Both the position numbers and the translations under genes were made by a program. The notes under the pieces are model-generated. The model saw only the letters and a program-made list of their open reading frames with translations, searched no databases and had not been told where the DNA came from. Shown here piece after piece: positions 10,111-17,750 of a stretch of 64,000 nt of DNA. Each line of letters opens with the position of its first letter. The first letter of the stretch is position 1. Where the stretch lies: NCBI RefSeq assembly GCF_000296215.2, contig NZ_CP013949.1:4023501-4087500 (forward strand). The letters are read 5' to 3'. This stretch comes from Bradyrhizobium sp. CCGE-LA001. GTDB lineage: Bacteria > Pseudomonadota > Alphaproteobacteria > Rhizobiales > Xanthobacteraceae.

Positions 10111-11129
10111 GCGGCGACGTCGGTGGCGAGCTTGAGCAGGTTCGCAGCGGTCGCGGTCTTGGCGGCGTAGTCCTTCCAGGCCGTGTCGCGGGCGATGTCG
10201 CGCCACTTGCCGACGGTCGCAGCGTCGAGCGCCGAGACCTTGGCGCCAGCCTTCTCGTAGACCTTGGCGACCTCGACGTCGTCGTCCTGCGCGCCCTTGC
10301 GGCCGAAGGACTCGAGCTCGGTGCCGACTGCGAGCAGGATGTCCTGATGGTTCTTCGGCAGCTTGTCGAAGATCGCTTTCGACATCATCAGCGGCTCGAG
10401 CATGAACCAATATGAGGCGCCGGCCCCTGATGTCAGCGACTTCGCGACCTCTTCGAGGCGGAACGAGATCAGGCTGGTCGAGGAGGTGATGCCGGCATCG
10501 CAGGCGCCGGTCTGCATCGCAGCGTAGATTTCGTTCGAGGGCACCGACAGCACCGAGGCGCCGGCGGTCTGGAGCACCATGTCCATCTCGCGCGAGCCGC
10601 CGCGCACCTTCAGGCCCTTGGCGTCCTCAGGCGCGACGATCGGCTTGGACCGGCTGGCGACGCCGCCGGCCTGCCAGACCCAGGTGAGCAGGATGATGCC
10701 CTTGTCGGCGAGGAAGTCGGTCAGCGCCTTGCCGACCGGCTCCTTCTTCCAGCGCAGGCCCTGGTCGTAGGTGGTTACCAGACCCGGCATCAGGCCGATA
10801 TTGGTTTCCGGCACTTCGCCGCCGGCATAGGGCATCGGATAGAGGCTGATGTCGAGCGCGCCTTTGCGCATCGCGGAGAACTGCGCGTTGGTCTTGATCA
10901 GAGAGGAGTTCGGATAGATCTCGGCAGCGATGTCGCCGTTGCTGCGCTTGGCAATCTCTGCAGCGAACATGCGGCAGAGCCGGTCGCGGAAGTCGCCCTT
11001 GTCGATGGTGCCGCCCGGGAATTGGTGCGAGATCTTCAGCGTGGTGGCGGCCTGCGCGGTACCGGTGCCGAGGCGGAGAATGGCGGGCGCGGCGACGGCG
11101 GTCGCGAGCAGGTGGCGGCGCGTGAGCAT
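10107..11129 (-). CDS. TRAP transporter substrate-binding protein (DctP family)
   Basis: This is a 340-residue periplasmic solute receptor. It begins with 'MLTRRHLLATAVAAPAILRL', which has a twin-arginine-like motif and a hydrophobic core ending in AQA (cleavage near residue 29), so Tat export is possible. The mature part starts 'TTLKISHQFPGGTIDKGDF', and the DctP-type 'KGLKVRGGSREMDMVLQTAG' region carries the Arg that usually binds a carboxylate. The ATG ending at 11129 has an AGGGG ribosome binding site; the frame is open further upstream but lacks signal-peptide character there. It is the first gene of the operon. The likely substrate class is organic acids, by family. Confidence 0.93.
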   Translation of the reverse strand: MLTRRHLLATAVAAPAILRLGTGTAQAATTLKISHQFPGGTIDKGDFRDRLCRMFAAEIAKRSNGDIAAEIYPNSSLIKTNAQFSAMRKGALDISLYPMPYAGGEVPETNIGLMPGLVTTYDQGLRWKKEPVGKALTDFLADKGIILLTWVWQAGGVASRSKPIVAPEDAKGLKVRGGSREMDMVLQTAGASVLSVPSNEIYAAMQTGACDAGITSSTSLISFRLEEVAKSLTSGAGASYWFMLEPLMMSKAIFDKLPKNHQDILLAVGTELESFGRKGAQDDDVEVAKVYEKAGAKVSALDAATVGKWRDIARDTAWKDYAAKTATAANLLKLATDVAA

Positions 11130-11425
11130 GGTGTGATCCCCTTGGGCGGTACTTTGGATTGGTTCTTGTTTGGCGCGATTTGGGTCTGGGCTGTCGAGAC
11201 CGGTGCGTAGGCCCATCTGCCGGTCTTTCACCCGATGATCTCTCATCTGATAGTGCGAGACCGAATGCTCCGGCAAGTGCCGGACGTGCTGCGCTGCACA
11301 CTTCCGATCCGCATGGCTCCGGCGAAATTTCTCAGCGGAGCGCGTAACACCGCCGTGCGCCCATCCGTCGAAACAGGATAGCGGCATCCGTCGCTGACAA
11401 CACCATCTCGAAGGGAAGACTGCTC
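11130..11425. other. Intergenic region between divergent dctP and the MxKDx protein gene
   Basis: About 296 bases hold the promoters of both divergent genes. I see no further gene, tRNA or strong hairpin with a T-tract, and no promoter I would mark with confidence. Confidence 0.5.
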
Positions 11426-11668
11426 ATGACCATTCGCACCCGCATCGTGTTCGGCGTTTCCGCTGCCGCTCTGTCGCTTGGCCTCGCGCTGTCGCCGGCC
11501 GCTTTTGCTCAGGACAAGATGGGCAAGGACGGCGGCATGATGAAGAAAGACACGATGTCCAAGGACGCCATGAAGAAGGACACCATGTCCAAGGACGACG
11601 GCATGAAGAAGGATCACATGTCGAAGGACGGGATGAAGAAAGACGACGGCATGATGAAGAAGAACTGA
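11426..11668 (+). CDS. Pentapeptide MxKDx repeat protein, secreted
   Basis: This is an 80-residue protein. A signal peptide ('VFGVSAAALSLGLALSPAA', cleavage after AFA near residue 28) is followed by a mature region made almost wholly of degenerate five-residue repeats of the type M-x-K-D-x, such as MGKDG, MMKKD, TMSKD, AMKKD, TMSKD and GMKKD. This matches the penta_MxKDx family of small periplasmic proteins, whose role is unknown. The high Met, Lys and Asp content suggests metal or polyanion binding, but that is only an inference. A GGGAAG ribosome binding site precedes the ATG. Confidence 0.85.
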   Translation: MTIRTRIVFGVSAAALSLGLALSPAAFAQDKMGKDGGMMKKDTMSKDAMKKDTMSKDDGMKKDHMSKDGMKKDDGMMKKN

Positions 11669-11763
11669 TTTTCCGTCCGCGTCGCGCCATGCCGGCTCTC
11701 GACCGGGCGCGCGATCTCGAATTCCGGGCGCGGTCCCATGGACGGCCCCGGAATGGCACTTCA

Positions 11764-11781
11764 GTTCAATTTCAATTGAAC
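11764..11781. promoter_or_regulatory. AT-rich perfect palindrome
   Basis: GTTCAATT, two bases, AATTGAAC form a perfect 18-bp inverted repeat between the ends of the convergent MxKDx gene and the DUF6481 gene. There is no T-tract, so it is a weak terminator at best; a protein-binding site is equally possible. Confidence 0.3.
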
Positions 11782-11795
11782 GTAAATTTCGAGCG

Positions 11796-12143
11796 TTACT
11801 TGCGCTTGGACTTGCGGGCCGCATAACGGGCGTCGCGCTTGGCCTTTTGCTCGGCTTCGAGCGCAGCCTGTCGTTCTGCGGCTTCCTCGGCTTCGCGTGC
11901 AATCCGTGCGGCCTCGGCGGCCTTGGCCTCGTCCTCAAGGCGCTTCTGCTCGACCTTCTCGGCTTCGCGCGCGGCCTTGGCTTCGGCGCGCTTGGCCGCA
12001 AGGGCCTCGCGTTCGGCACGCTTCGCCGCAACTGCGGGATCATCAGGACCCGGCTGCGACTTGAACTTGTTCAAAAGATTTTTGCGGGCGTCTTGTGCCG
12101 CCTTTTGCCGGTCTGCAAACCCGGGTTCCCTGAATCCACTCAT
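11796..12143 (-). CDS. DUF6481 family protein
   Basis: This 115-residue, strongly charged protein starts 'MSGFREPGFADRQKAAQDAR', then has a central Ala/Glu/Lys/Arg-rich stretch (about residues 38-105) that should form one long helix or coiled coil, and ends in a basic tail 'RYAARKSKRK'. This arrangement is the one annotated as DUF6481 in Bradyrhizobium and related genera. It has no signal peptide or membrane segment, so it is cytoplasmic. A nucleic-acid or ribosome association would fit the charge pattern, but the function is not known. Confidence 0.8.
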   Translation of the reverse strand: MSGFREPGFADRQKAAQDARKNLLNKFKSQPGPDDPAVAAKRAEREALAAKRAEAKAAREAEKVEQKRLEDEAKAAEAARIAREAEEAAERQAALEAEQKAKRDARYAARKSKRK

Positions 12144-12409
12144 CGACGAGCCTTGTCTTCCTCGCTTTCGATCCTACATCACTGGCAGTTGGTACGTCGG
12201 CTGGGCATAGCAGGCGCCACGCGACGTAGAAGCCTGTACATCGGCGCGCGTCGCGACGCCACCCATAATCGCAGCCGATCAGGTCAACGAAAAATCGCCT
12301 CCCGACGATCTCTCGTAGCCCGAAAAAACTGCCGAATTGTGATGTCCCTCATAAGGGAGCACGCGGAGCGGCGCCTAGCGTCCGCCCGACGACGAGACGG
12401 AGCACGGGC

Positions 12410-12637
12410 ATGACCATCTCAAGACTAAGCCTCAAGGCGCTGGCGCTCACGCTGGTGGTGGCGGCGCTGGTCGGTGCCACGCTCCTGTTCGCACGTCCGC
12501 AACCCGTCGACAGTGCCGTTCTGGGTGCCGATTGGGAGTGCACCCAGACCGCCTTCGTGCTGACAACCTGCGCGCCGCGAGCGACCCCGGCGGTCGAGAC
12601 CTCGCGCAAGGATGCAATCCGCCCGACCCGCGGCTGA
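12410..12637 (+). CDS. Small membrane-anchored or secreted protein, unknown function
   Basis: This 75-residue protein has an N-terminal hydrophobic segment ('LALTLVVAALVGATLLFA', about residues 11-28) and a short extracytoplasmic tail with two Cys ('DWECTQTAFVLTTCAP'), which could form a disulfide. A GGAG lies nine bases before the ATG. I do not recognise the family; the composition resembles the many small secreted proteins in Bradyrhizobium. It may be co-transcribed with the next small membrane protein 75 bases downstream. Confidence 0.65.
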   Translation: MTISRLSLKALALTLVVAALVGATLLFARPQPVDSAVLGADWECTQTAFVLTTCAPRATPAVETSRKDAIRPTRG

Positions 12638-12712
12638 ACCCGGCCCGGCGATCGGGATGTGACGCCACGCCGCAGAGGTGGTAAAGGCGTCCGACCCGAC
12701 GACCAGGTAGTC

Positions 12713-12937
12713 ATGTCCAAGCCCGAGTCCAAGCCCGAGCCGGGCCTCAAGCCCAAACCCTCTCGAAAGACCCCATCCGGCGATAATCGCCGCGGCGCGG
12801 TCGCCGGCCTGATCATCGCGCTTCTGATCCTCGGCATCGGCTGGTGGCTTGCCCGCGACCTGACCTCGGCCAGCAAGATGCAGGACTGCCTGATGTCCGG
12901 GCGGACAAATTGCAACGTGATCGAGCCGGCCCGCTAG
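12713..12937 (+). CDS. Small single-pass membrane protein, unknown function
   Basis: This 74-residue protein has a Lys/Pro-rich cytoplasmic start ('MSKPESKPEPGLKPKPSR'), one membrane segment ('AVAGLIIALLILGIGWWLA', about residues 30-48) and a short tail with two Cys ('MQDCLMSGRTNCNVIEPAR'). The start at 12713 is preferred to an in-frame upstream codon at 12659 because it begins the low-complexity Lys/Pro segment directly. The C-terminal 'QDCLMSGRTNC' pattern recurs in small proteins of rhizobia, as far as I can recall, but no function is known. Confidence 0.65.
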   Translation: MSKPESKPEPGLKPKPSRKTPSGDNRRGAVAGLIIALLILGIGWWLARDLTSASKMQDCLMSGRTNCNVIEPAR

Positions 12938-13108
12938 AAGCGATCCGGCCCGACCGGTCGAGCCGAAAATTGCCGTGATCTTAATCATTTGTAACGGGAC
13001 TTAGCCCATCAAGCAGGTCAGTTATATCAGCCGGCATCAGCCCGGCGCGAGACGAATCGTCTATGCGCTCGGAAATCACGGCGGTCAAAGAGTAGGGGGC
13101 GAGCACGC

Positions 13109-13882
13109 ATGAGTGCTTCCAAACATATGAAGATCTTCATTCCCTTGGTTTCGGCCATGTCGCTGCTCGCGCTGTCCGCGCAGGCGCAGGAGGCCAGACC
13201 GCCGAGGGAAGCCGGCCAACCGCCGGCCGGCCCAGCCGCTGCCGCGCCGCCCCCAAACAATCAGAACATGCGCAAGGATCGGCCGCCGCAGCAGGCGGCT
13301 CGGCCCGCGCCGCAGCCCGGTGCACAGCCTCATGCCGGCGGTCGCGGTCCGCACAACGCGGGCGGCCCACCGCCTGGACGCCATTACGCCCGCGGGGCTG
13401 TGCGGGAGCGCGACTGGGGCGGCCACGCCTATCGCGGCAACCGCTCTTGGGATGGCGGCCGCTGGCGCCACGAGGTCCGCAACGGCCGCTCCGGCTGGTG
13501 GTGGGATGTCGGCGGCGTCTGGTATTATTATCCGCAGCGCATGGCAGGTCCGCCGGCCTATATCTCGGAGGAGTATTACGACGACGTGCCGGTGGCCTAT
13601 GCCCCGGCGCCGCCTCCGGTGGCCTACGCGCCTCCGCCGCCGCCGCCGGCCGATCCCGGTGCAAGCGCGCTCGGTGGCGCCATTGTCGGTGGCGTGCTGG
13701 GCGGGCTGCTCTCGGGTAACGCGACGGGAGCCGCCGCAGGCGCGGTCCTCGGCGGAGCGACGGGGGCGATTGCCGGCGCCACGGCCGCCTCGCAGCCGGG
13801 CTACTATCTGGCTCAGGGCGTTTGCTATTACCGCTATCCCAACGGTCAATATGTGCAGGCCGATCCGCGCGCGTGCTACTGA
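13109..13882 (+). CDS. Secreted Pro/Gly-rich protein with a glycine-zipper domain
   Basis: This 257-residue protein has a signal peptide (cleavage after AQA near residue 26; MKIF at residue 7 could be the real start). A Pro/Ala/Gly-rich low-complexity region (about 27-95) follows. The middle region 'RSGWWWDVGGVWYYYPQ' is of the type found in rhizobial envelope proteins. Next is a YAPxPPPV repeat stretch and then a glycine-zipper segment of alternating GGxxGG motifs (about residues 190-225), which usually inserts into or crosses membranes. The C-terminus has 'GVCYYRYPNGQYVQADPRAC' with two Cys. An outer-membrane or surface location is likely; the role is unknown. A clear terminator follows. 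Confidence 0.8.
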   Translation: MSASKHMKIFIPLVSAMSLLALSAQAQEARPPREAGQPPAGPAAAAPPPNNQNMRKDRPPQQAARPAPQPGAQPHAGGRGPHNAGGPPPGRHYARGAVRERDWGGHAYRGNRSWDGGRWRHEVRNGRSGWWWDVGGVWYYYPQRMAGPPAYISEEYYDDVPVAYAPAPPPVAYAPPPPPPADPGASALGGAIVGGVLGGLLSGNATGAAAGAVLGGATGAIAGATAASQPGYYLAQGVCYYRYPNGQYVQADPRACY

Positions 13883-13906
13883 GCTTGCCAAATCGGATTT
13901 GAAACG

Positions 13907-13935
13907 GAGGCGGGCTCAGGCCCGCCTCTTTCGTT
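13907..13935 (+). terminator. Rho-independent terminator
   Basis: A perfect 9-bp stem, GAGGCGGGC and GCCCGCCTC with a TCAG loop, is followed by TTTCGTTT. It lies 25 bases after the stop of the glycine-zipper protein gene. Confidence 0.85.
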
Positions 13936-14023
13936 TGGCGCCCGCGATGGCTTCGAATTAGCGCTGGCGCTCGGTGTCGCCCCACGCAAGTCTCAAAGAA
14001 AAACGTCGGGATGATTCGCGGGG

Positions 14024-14125
14024 ATGTGGGACATGCTGGATGCCATCCAGATCAGCATGGCGTTGTGGGCCATGATCGTATGCGGCGGGATCAAACTCTC
14101 GCAGGTGCTGCACTACCTGTTCTAG
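14024..14125 (+). CDS. 33-residue hydrophobic small protein (tentative)
   Basis: A short frame reads MWDMLDAIQISMALWAMIVC and then GGIKLSQVLHYLF before a TAG. It is almost entirely one hydrophobic helix, as in small membrane proteins. A GCGGGG stretch lies just upstream as a weak ribosome binding site. It is too short for composition to prove coding, but it lies in a cluster of other small genes and starts soon after a terminator. Confidence 0.4.
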   Translation: MWDMLDAIQISMALWAMIVCGGIKLSQVLHYLF

Positions 14126-14162
14126 AGCAGGATTGGTGTTGCACCCCGGATCGCTCCGCCCA

Positions 14163-14339
14163 TCAAGATACCAGCCAGTTGAAGAACGCGATCGCGGCCC
14201 AGACCAGGCCGCCGATCCAGGCCAGCATCACGATGGTGATGGTGCCGAGATAGGCGATGCCGAGCAGGTCGGGTCTCTGTCGTGGCGTCGGGACGACCAC
14301 GTCGGCTGCTGCTTTGTGTGTCATGACAGGAGCGACCAT
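14163..14339 (-). CDS. 58-residue single-pass membrane protein
   Basis: The minus-strand frame encodes a polar N-terminus of about 25 residues ('MVAPVMTHKAAADVVVPTP') and one long membrane segment ('AYLGTITIVMLAWIGGLVWA', about residues 29-48), ending 'FFNWLVS'. AGAGGA precedes two consecutive ATG codons (ending at 14342 and 14339); the second has the better spacing. I do not recognise the family. The codon use and the clean membrane segment make a real gene likely. Confidence 0.6.
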   Translation of the reverse strand: MVAPVMTHKAAADVVVPTPRQRPDLLGIAYLGTITIVMLAWIGGLVWAAIAFFNWLVS

Positions 14340-14590
14340 CATATCCTCTGCGCTCGTGTAAGCGCTGGCGCTTCAGCGAAGCGTTGCCTCGATGTTTAGC
14401 GAAGATGTCGTCCGCCGGATGTGATGCAATTCACAGATCGGTCTGAATGAAGGTCCGGCTTTGCGATCAGCGCATGCATCGCGCGGTTGTCAGTTCGCAC
14501 GCCACAACTCCGGTCGCGACATTACCCCGCAATCATACGGACGAAAATGCCACGCGCTTGTCCAGATCGTCCGGTTAAGATGTCAGCGTC

Positions 14591-14740
14591 ATGTGTAGCC
14601 AGTACGATCCACAGCACGAGGCAGAGGCCGCAATGAAGCGGGCCGCAGCGTCCGAAGGCGCTGATCGGCAACGCCTGATCGAGCTCGCCCTGGCTTGGCA
14701 CCAGCTCGCTCGCGAACGGCGTGAGGAGCCGAGCGAGTAA
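14591..14740 (+). CDS. 49-residue small protein, unknown function
   Basis: The frame begins 'MCSQYDPQHEAEAAMKRAAA' and ends 'LIELALAWHQLARERREEPSE'. It is a charged, mostly helical protein without a signal peptide. The pattern of 'RQRLIELALAWHQLA' is one I associate with short orphan proteins common in Bradyrhizobium. An internal in-frame ATG (residue 15) is an alternative start. No function is known. Confidence 0.5.
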   Translation: MCSQYDPQHEAEAAMKRAAASEGADRQRLIELALAWHQLARERREEPSE

Positions 14741-14772
14741 CGGTCTTGTCTCACCGGCTAGTCCGAAAACAG

Positions 14773-14804
14773 AAAAACCCCGTGCTTGGGGGACAAGCAC
14801 GAGG
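14773..14804 (-). terminator. Strand-specific terminator hairpin with no obvious gene (possible sRNA end)
   Basis: Read on the minus strand, CCTCGTGCTTG pairs with CAAGCACGGGG across a short loop, and the stem is followed by TTTTTC. One pair is a G-U on the minus strand but an A-C mismatch on the plus strand, and only the minus strand has the T-tract. It should therefore end a leftward transcript, yet no convincing leftward gene precedes it. Confidence 0.55.
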
Positions 14805-14994
14805 TCCTTCAAGGCCGACCGGGGCTGGCGGGTCGGCACCACTCTGTTTCGTCGATGCAACGTGCCGGTTGTGATCTCGTTCCACGACGCGCAGAATTTT
14901 GTCGCGCGGCCGCCCAACCGATCGGGACCGCGGTCGATCCGCCCGGCTCAGGTCTCAGGCGGGAACATTCGATCCGTGGCAGCGTTGGCCGGCC

Positions 14995-15213
14995 ATGACC
15001 GATCCCGAGCTGCGCGCACAATCCTTTGAGATCGCCTGGAGATATCTCGACCAATCCGGCCTGCTCACTGGCGAGCGCAAGGACTCGGCCCGCTTCATCC
15101 TGAACCGGATCGACCGCATGATGCTGCGTGGGGAGCGGCGCAGACTGCTGCTGTCAAACGCCGCGATCGACGCCTACCGGCTGCGGCCTTTGCTCGTCAC
15201 GCTCGATGCATGA
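14995..15213 (+). CDS. 72-residue small protein, unknown function
   Basis: The protein starts 'MTDPELRAQSFEIAWRYLDQ' and continues with amphipathic, Arg-rich helices ('RFILNRIDRMMLRGERRRLL') to a hydrophobic end. It is predicted cytoplasmic and helical. The frame is open for 96 bases upstream, but the ATG at 14995 begins the ordered helical part. The pattern resembles short orphan proteins repeated across Bradyrhizobium genomes; no function is known. Confidence 0.6.
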   Translation: MTDPELRAQSFEIAWRYLDQSGLLTGERKDSARFILNRIDRMMLRGERRRLLLSNAAIDAYRLRPLLVTLDA

Positions 15214-15447
15214 TTGATAGCCGGCCGGATGGTGCGTCTGGTCACTCCCACGCGCCCAGGCACGAACGGCAAAGGCCAATTGATGGTGACCCGCCGCGGC
15301 GTGCGTCAGGGACGCTTGCACCACTTCGAGTCGCCTTGCGATGCCCCTCGGGCTCACGTCCACGGCAGCATCTATCGCCAAAAATGCGATGGCGGTGGCG
15401 GCAACCCCCGATGCGATGGCCATCCGTGTCCAATCAGACGGCGGCAT
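15154..15447 (-). CDS. Possible small membrane protein (low confidence)
   Basis: The 391-base gap between 15213 and 15605 has one candidate. A minus-strand frame of 97 residues starts 'MPPSDWTRMAIASGVAATAI' with one hydrophobic segment and has an AGGAT ribosome binding site seven bases upstream. Its 3' end overlaps the plus-strand gene at 14995-15213, and the second half reads like non-coding GC-rich sequence. If it is not a gene, this stretch holds nothing else that I can recognise. Confidence 0.25.
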   Translation of the reverse strand: MPPSDWTRMAIASGVAATAIAFLAIDAAVDVSPRGIARRLEVVQASLTHAAAGHHQLAFAVRAWARGSDQTHHPAGYQSCIERDEQRPQPVGVDRGV

Positions 15448-15573
15448 CAGTATATCCTGCGACAGCTTCCTGGCATGGCGCATAGATAGGGCGCTCCCGT
15501 TCGCCTGACAGGTCTGCGCACATTTTGTTGAAGGACGAGATTTGGGGAGCTTGGCTGTCGCGCTCCGCGAACA

Positions 15574-15597
15574 AAGAAAAAGCCCCCGAAGGGGCTT
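15574..15597 (-). terminator. Rho-independent terminator of the DUF2171 gene
   Basis: On the minus strand AAGCCCC, a TTCG loop and GGGGCTT are followed by TTTCTTTG, seven bases after the DUF2171 stop codon. The stem is perfect and the loop is a stable tetraloop. Confidence 0.9.
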
Positions 15598-15604
15598 GAT
15601 CTTC

Positions 15605-15832
15605 TTATGCCGCTTCCTGCTTGGGCACGGCGTCGGCATTCACCGACAGCTTGACGGTGTCACCCTCGACGGCGCCGACATATTTGGTATCGATATAGTG
15701 ATGATGGTCCTTGTGACCTTCGGGGCTGTCCTTCCGGGTCAGCTTGATCCGGTTGCCCTCGAGGCGGTCGACGGTGCCGACATGCGCGCCGTCCCTGCCG
15801 ATGATCTTCATGTGCTCTCTGATTTCCGACAT
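15605..15832 (-). CDS. DUF2171 family protein
   Basis: This 75-residue protein of one small beta-rich domain starts 'MSEIREHMKIIGRDGAHVGT' and continues 'VDRLEGNRIKLTRKDSPEGH', the conserved DUF2171 (PRC-barrel-like) pattern. The His-rich stretch 'GHKDHHHYIDTKYVG' is also usual in the family. The ATG ending at 15832 is fixed by a near-perfect AAGGAGG five bases upstream. The protein is cytoplasmic; the function is unknown. It ends at a strong terminator. Confidence 0.88.
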   Translation of the reverse strand: MSEIREHMKIIGRDGAHVGTVDRLEGNRIKLTRKDSPEGHKDHHHYIDTKYVGAVEGDTVKLSVNADAVPKQEAA

Positions 15833-15943
15833 ATGGTCCTCCTTGCGCAGTCTCAACGGTCGAGGCCGACGTTCGTTTCAGTCACAGTTTTGGACCCAAG
15901 GCACTTTCTGGACGTTCCATCCATGTTGGATCTGTAGAGGCGC

Positions 15944-17251
15944 ATGGAGACCATTCAGGCCTACCTGGAACGCAAGCATGACGAACTCGGGCTGCTGAAT
16001 AGTTGCCTGAGAAACCCGCTGTGCTTGCCTCGTCCGCGATCGGTCGACGAGGTCGTCAAGTCGAAGTTCCAGATCACGGCCGCGCTGCGGGCCGATCATG
16101 AGCTGCGCGATTGGAAGGCGACGGAGACGGCGTGGTCGGCGACGGCCTCGCCCGCAAGCGGCCCCTTCGAGTTCAGCTACGACTACCAGCGGGCGGACCT
16201 CGAGGTGCGCGGTCCGTCGTTTTATCAGCACGAGACCGGCCGCACGATCTACACGGCGTCGGGCATGGCGGCGATCTCGGCGCTGCTGTTCGCCTCGGCG
16301 CGCGTGTTCGACGGGGCCGACATCCTGGTGATGCCGGGCTGTTACGGCGAGACCATCGAGCTGATCGAGCGCTTCGCCCCGCATTTGCGGCTGGTCAGGC
16401 TGCAGCTGCCGCTGGGCGACGCGTTGGCCCGCGCCGGCTCACGAAACATCCTGCTGCTGGATTCATGCGCGCCGGCCGGCGCGTTTGCAGCTGCGCTTCG
16501 CACTGATGGAGCTGGGCTCGATCTGCTGATCTTCGACACGACGTGCTTTGCCGGCGGATCGGGTCGCATCCGCCGCGTGCTCAGCTGGGCGCGGCGGTGC
16601 CGGCTACCCGTCGTGATGGTGCGAAGCCACACCAAGCTGGATTCGCTCGGGGCGGAATACGGCCGACTCGGGTCTGCGGTCTTCGTCGGTCCGGACGCGG
16701 ATGGGCAGGGCCCTTCGACCTGTGATCGCCTGGCGCAGGACATGCGCGATGCGGTCCGTCTGTTCGGCGGCGCAGCGCTGCCGGCGCACTTCCCGCCCTA
16801 TGTGGGCACGCCGGCCTATTGGACGCTGACGAGGCGGCGCATCGCCGCGATCCTGCGCAACGGCCGGCGCACGAGCCGATATTTTGCCGCGGCGCTGGCG
16901 CCTTTGACGGCCGAGCTGCACTTCGCCCACGGCCTCTATGTCACGCTGCGCAGCAGCCGGCCGCTCGATGAGGCCAGCGCTCGGCAGGCCGCCGAGTTGA
17001 TGAGCCGTGATCTGACGGAAGCAGGCTTGCCGATCCGCCACGCCGGCAGCTTCGGCTTCGACTTCGCGGCCACCGAGTGGTTTCACGACGCCACCACGGA
17101 TCGCTACAGCGTCCGCGTGGCCGTGCCGGATCTGTCGACGGAGGTTTGGGATGACCTGACGGCGGCGATTGCGCGGTGGTGGCAGGTGCACCAAGGGAGC
17201 GTCGTTGTCCCAACCCCAGCCAGCCAATTTGACAAGGATTTGACGCATTGA
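15944..17251 (+). CDS. Divergent PLP-dependent fold-type I protein (trans-sulfuration enzyme-like)
   Basis: This is a 435-residue protein. The N-terminal 95 residues have no clear match. From about residue 105 it resembles Cys/Met-metabolism PLP enzymes. 'YTASGMAAISALLF' matches their phosphate-loop SGMAAI motif, 'VMPGCYGETIELIERF' follows in the expected order, 'LLIFDTTCFAG' takes the place of the Asp-x-Thr that contacts the pyridine ring, and 'VRSHTKLDSLGAEYGRLGSA' takes the place of the SxTK segment, making Lys231 the expected Schiff-base lysine. Otherwise the sequence departs strongly from cystathionine lyases and synthases; compare the ordinary one at 30788-31972. The substrate is unknown. 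It stands alone, next to tRNA-Arg. Confidence 0.7.
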   Translation: METIQAYLERKHDELGLLNSCLRNPLCLPRPRSVDEVVKSKFQITAALRADHELRDWKATETAWSATASPASGPFEFSYDYQRADLEVRGPSFYQHETGRTIYTASGMAAISALLFASARVFDGADILVMPGCYGETIELIERFAPHLRLVRLQLPLGDALARAGSRNILLLDSCAPAGAFAAALRTDGAGLDLLIFDTTCFAGGSGRIRRVLSWARRCRLPVVMVRSHTKLDSLGAEYGRLGSAVFVGPDADGQGPSTCDRLAQDMRDAVRLFGGAALPAHFPPYVGTPAYWTLTRRRIAAILRNGRRTSRYFAAALAPLTAELHFAHGLYVTLRSSRPLDEASARQAAELMSRDLTEAGLPIRHAGSFGFDFAATEWFHDATTDRYSVRVAVPDLSTEVWDDLTAAIARWWQVHQGSVVVPTPASQFDKDLTH

Positions 17252-17271
17252 ACGTCGAGGCATGCAATGCG

Positions 17272-17348
17272 TGGCGATCCCGGCAGGACTCGAACCTGCA
17301 ACCCGCGGAGTAGAAATCCGCTACTCTATCCAGTTGAGCTACGGGACC
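17272..17348 (-). tRNA. tRNA-Arg (anticodon TCT)
   Basis: The minus strand folds as a complete cloverleaf. The acceptor stem is GGTCCCG with CGGGATC, then discriminator G and an encoded CCA. The anticodon stem GCGGA/TCCGC encloses loop TTTCTAC, giving anticodon TCT for AGA codons. The T arm contains GGTTCGAGTCC. It lies convergent with the PLP-type gene. Confidence 0.97.
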
Positions 17349-17750
17349 GTTCTTAGGCCGCCCCGGGTGGGGCGACTGTTCATCTACCATGCCAATATGA
17401 AAAATCTCGCCTTTCGCCAAGTCTGAACCGAACCGTTTTCCTCAATGCCGCGACAAAGCGGAACGGTGGCGTGTCAGGGTGCCGGGTCGAGCGGCAGCGG
17501 ACTGGACGATGGATCACATCGCCGGGACCGCTGAACAGCTTCCGGGACGCGGCTGCTGGTCGACTGGTCTGGGATTGCTGCGCCATTAGGACGGCGTGCG
17601 CGGCGGTACCTTGATCGGTCTCCTCTGGGCTGGCCTTGTCATGGCGATTGCGACGATCTGCAGCTTTGGTTCCACCGCCATGAGTCCGTCACCTTTCCGC
17701 GCATTTCATTTGCCGTCGCGGCGTTCGTCCGCGCTTTCCGGGAGTCCTTC
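17349..17750. other. Intergenic region, no gene recognised
   Basis: About 400 bases separate tRNA-Arg from the alpha-2-macroglobulin gene. It should hold the tRNA promoter (leftward) and the promoter of the rightward operon. I see no convincing short gene, repeat or terminator; the few open frames have no ribosome binding site or plausible protein character. Confidence 0.5.

Noticed and set aside
13200..13660. Repeat-rich stretch as a possible CRISPR or tandem DNA repeat
   Set aside because: The repetition comes from Pro/Ala/Gly-rich codons within a secreted protein and has no regular unit or spacers.
14522..14917. A 131-codon leftward frame crossing the strand-specific terminator
   Set aside because: It has no ribosome binding site, overlaps the 49-residue gene on the other strand, and would run straight through the terminator.
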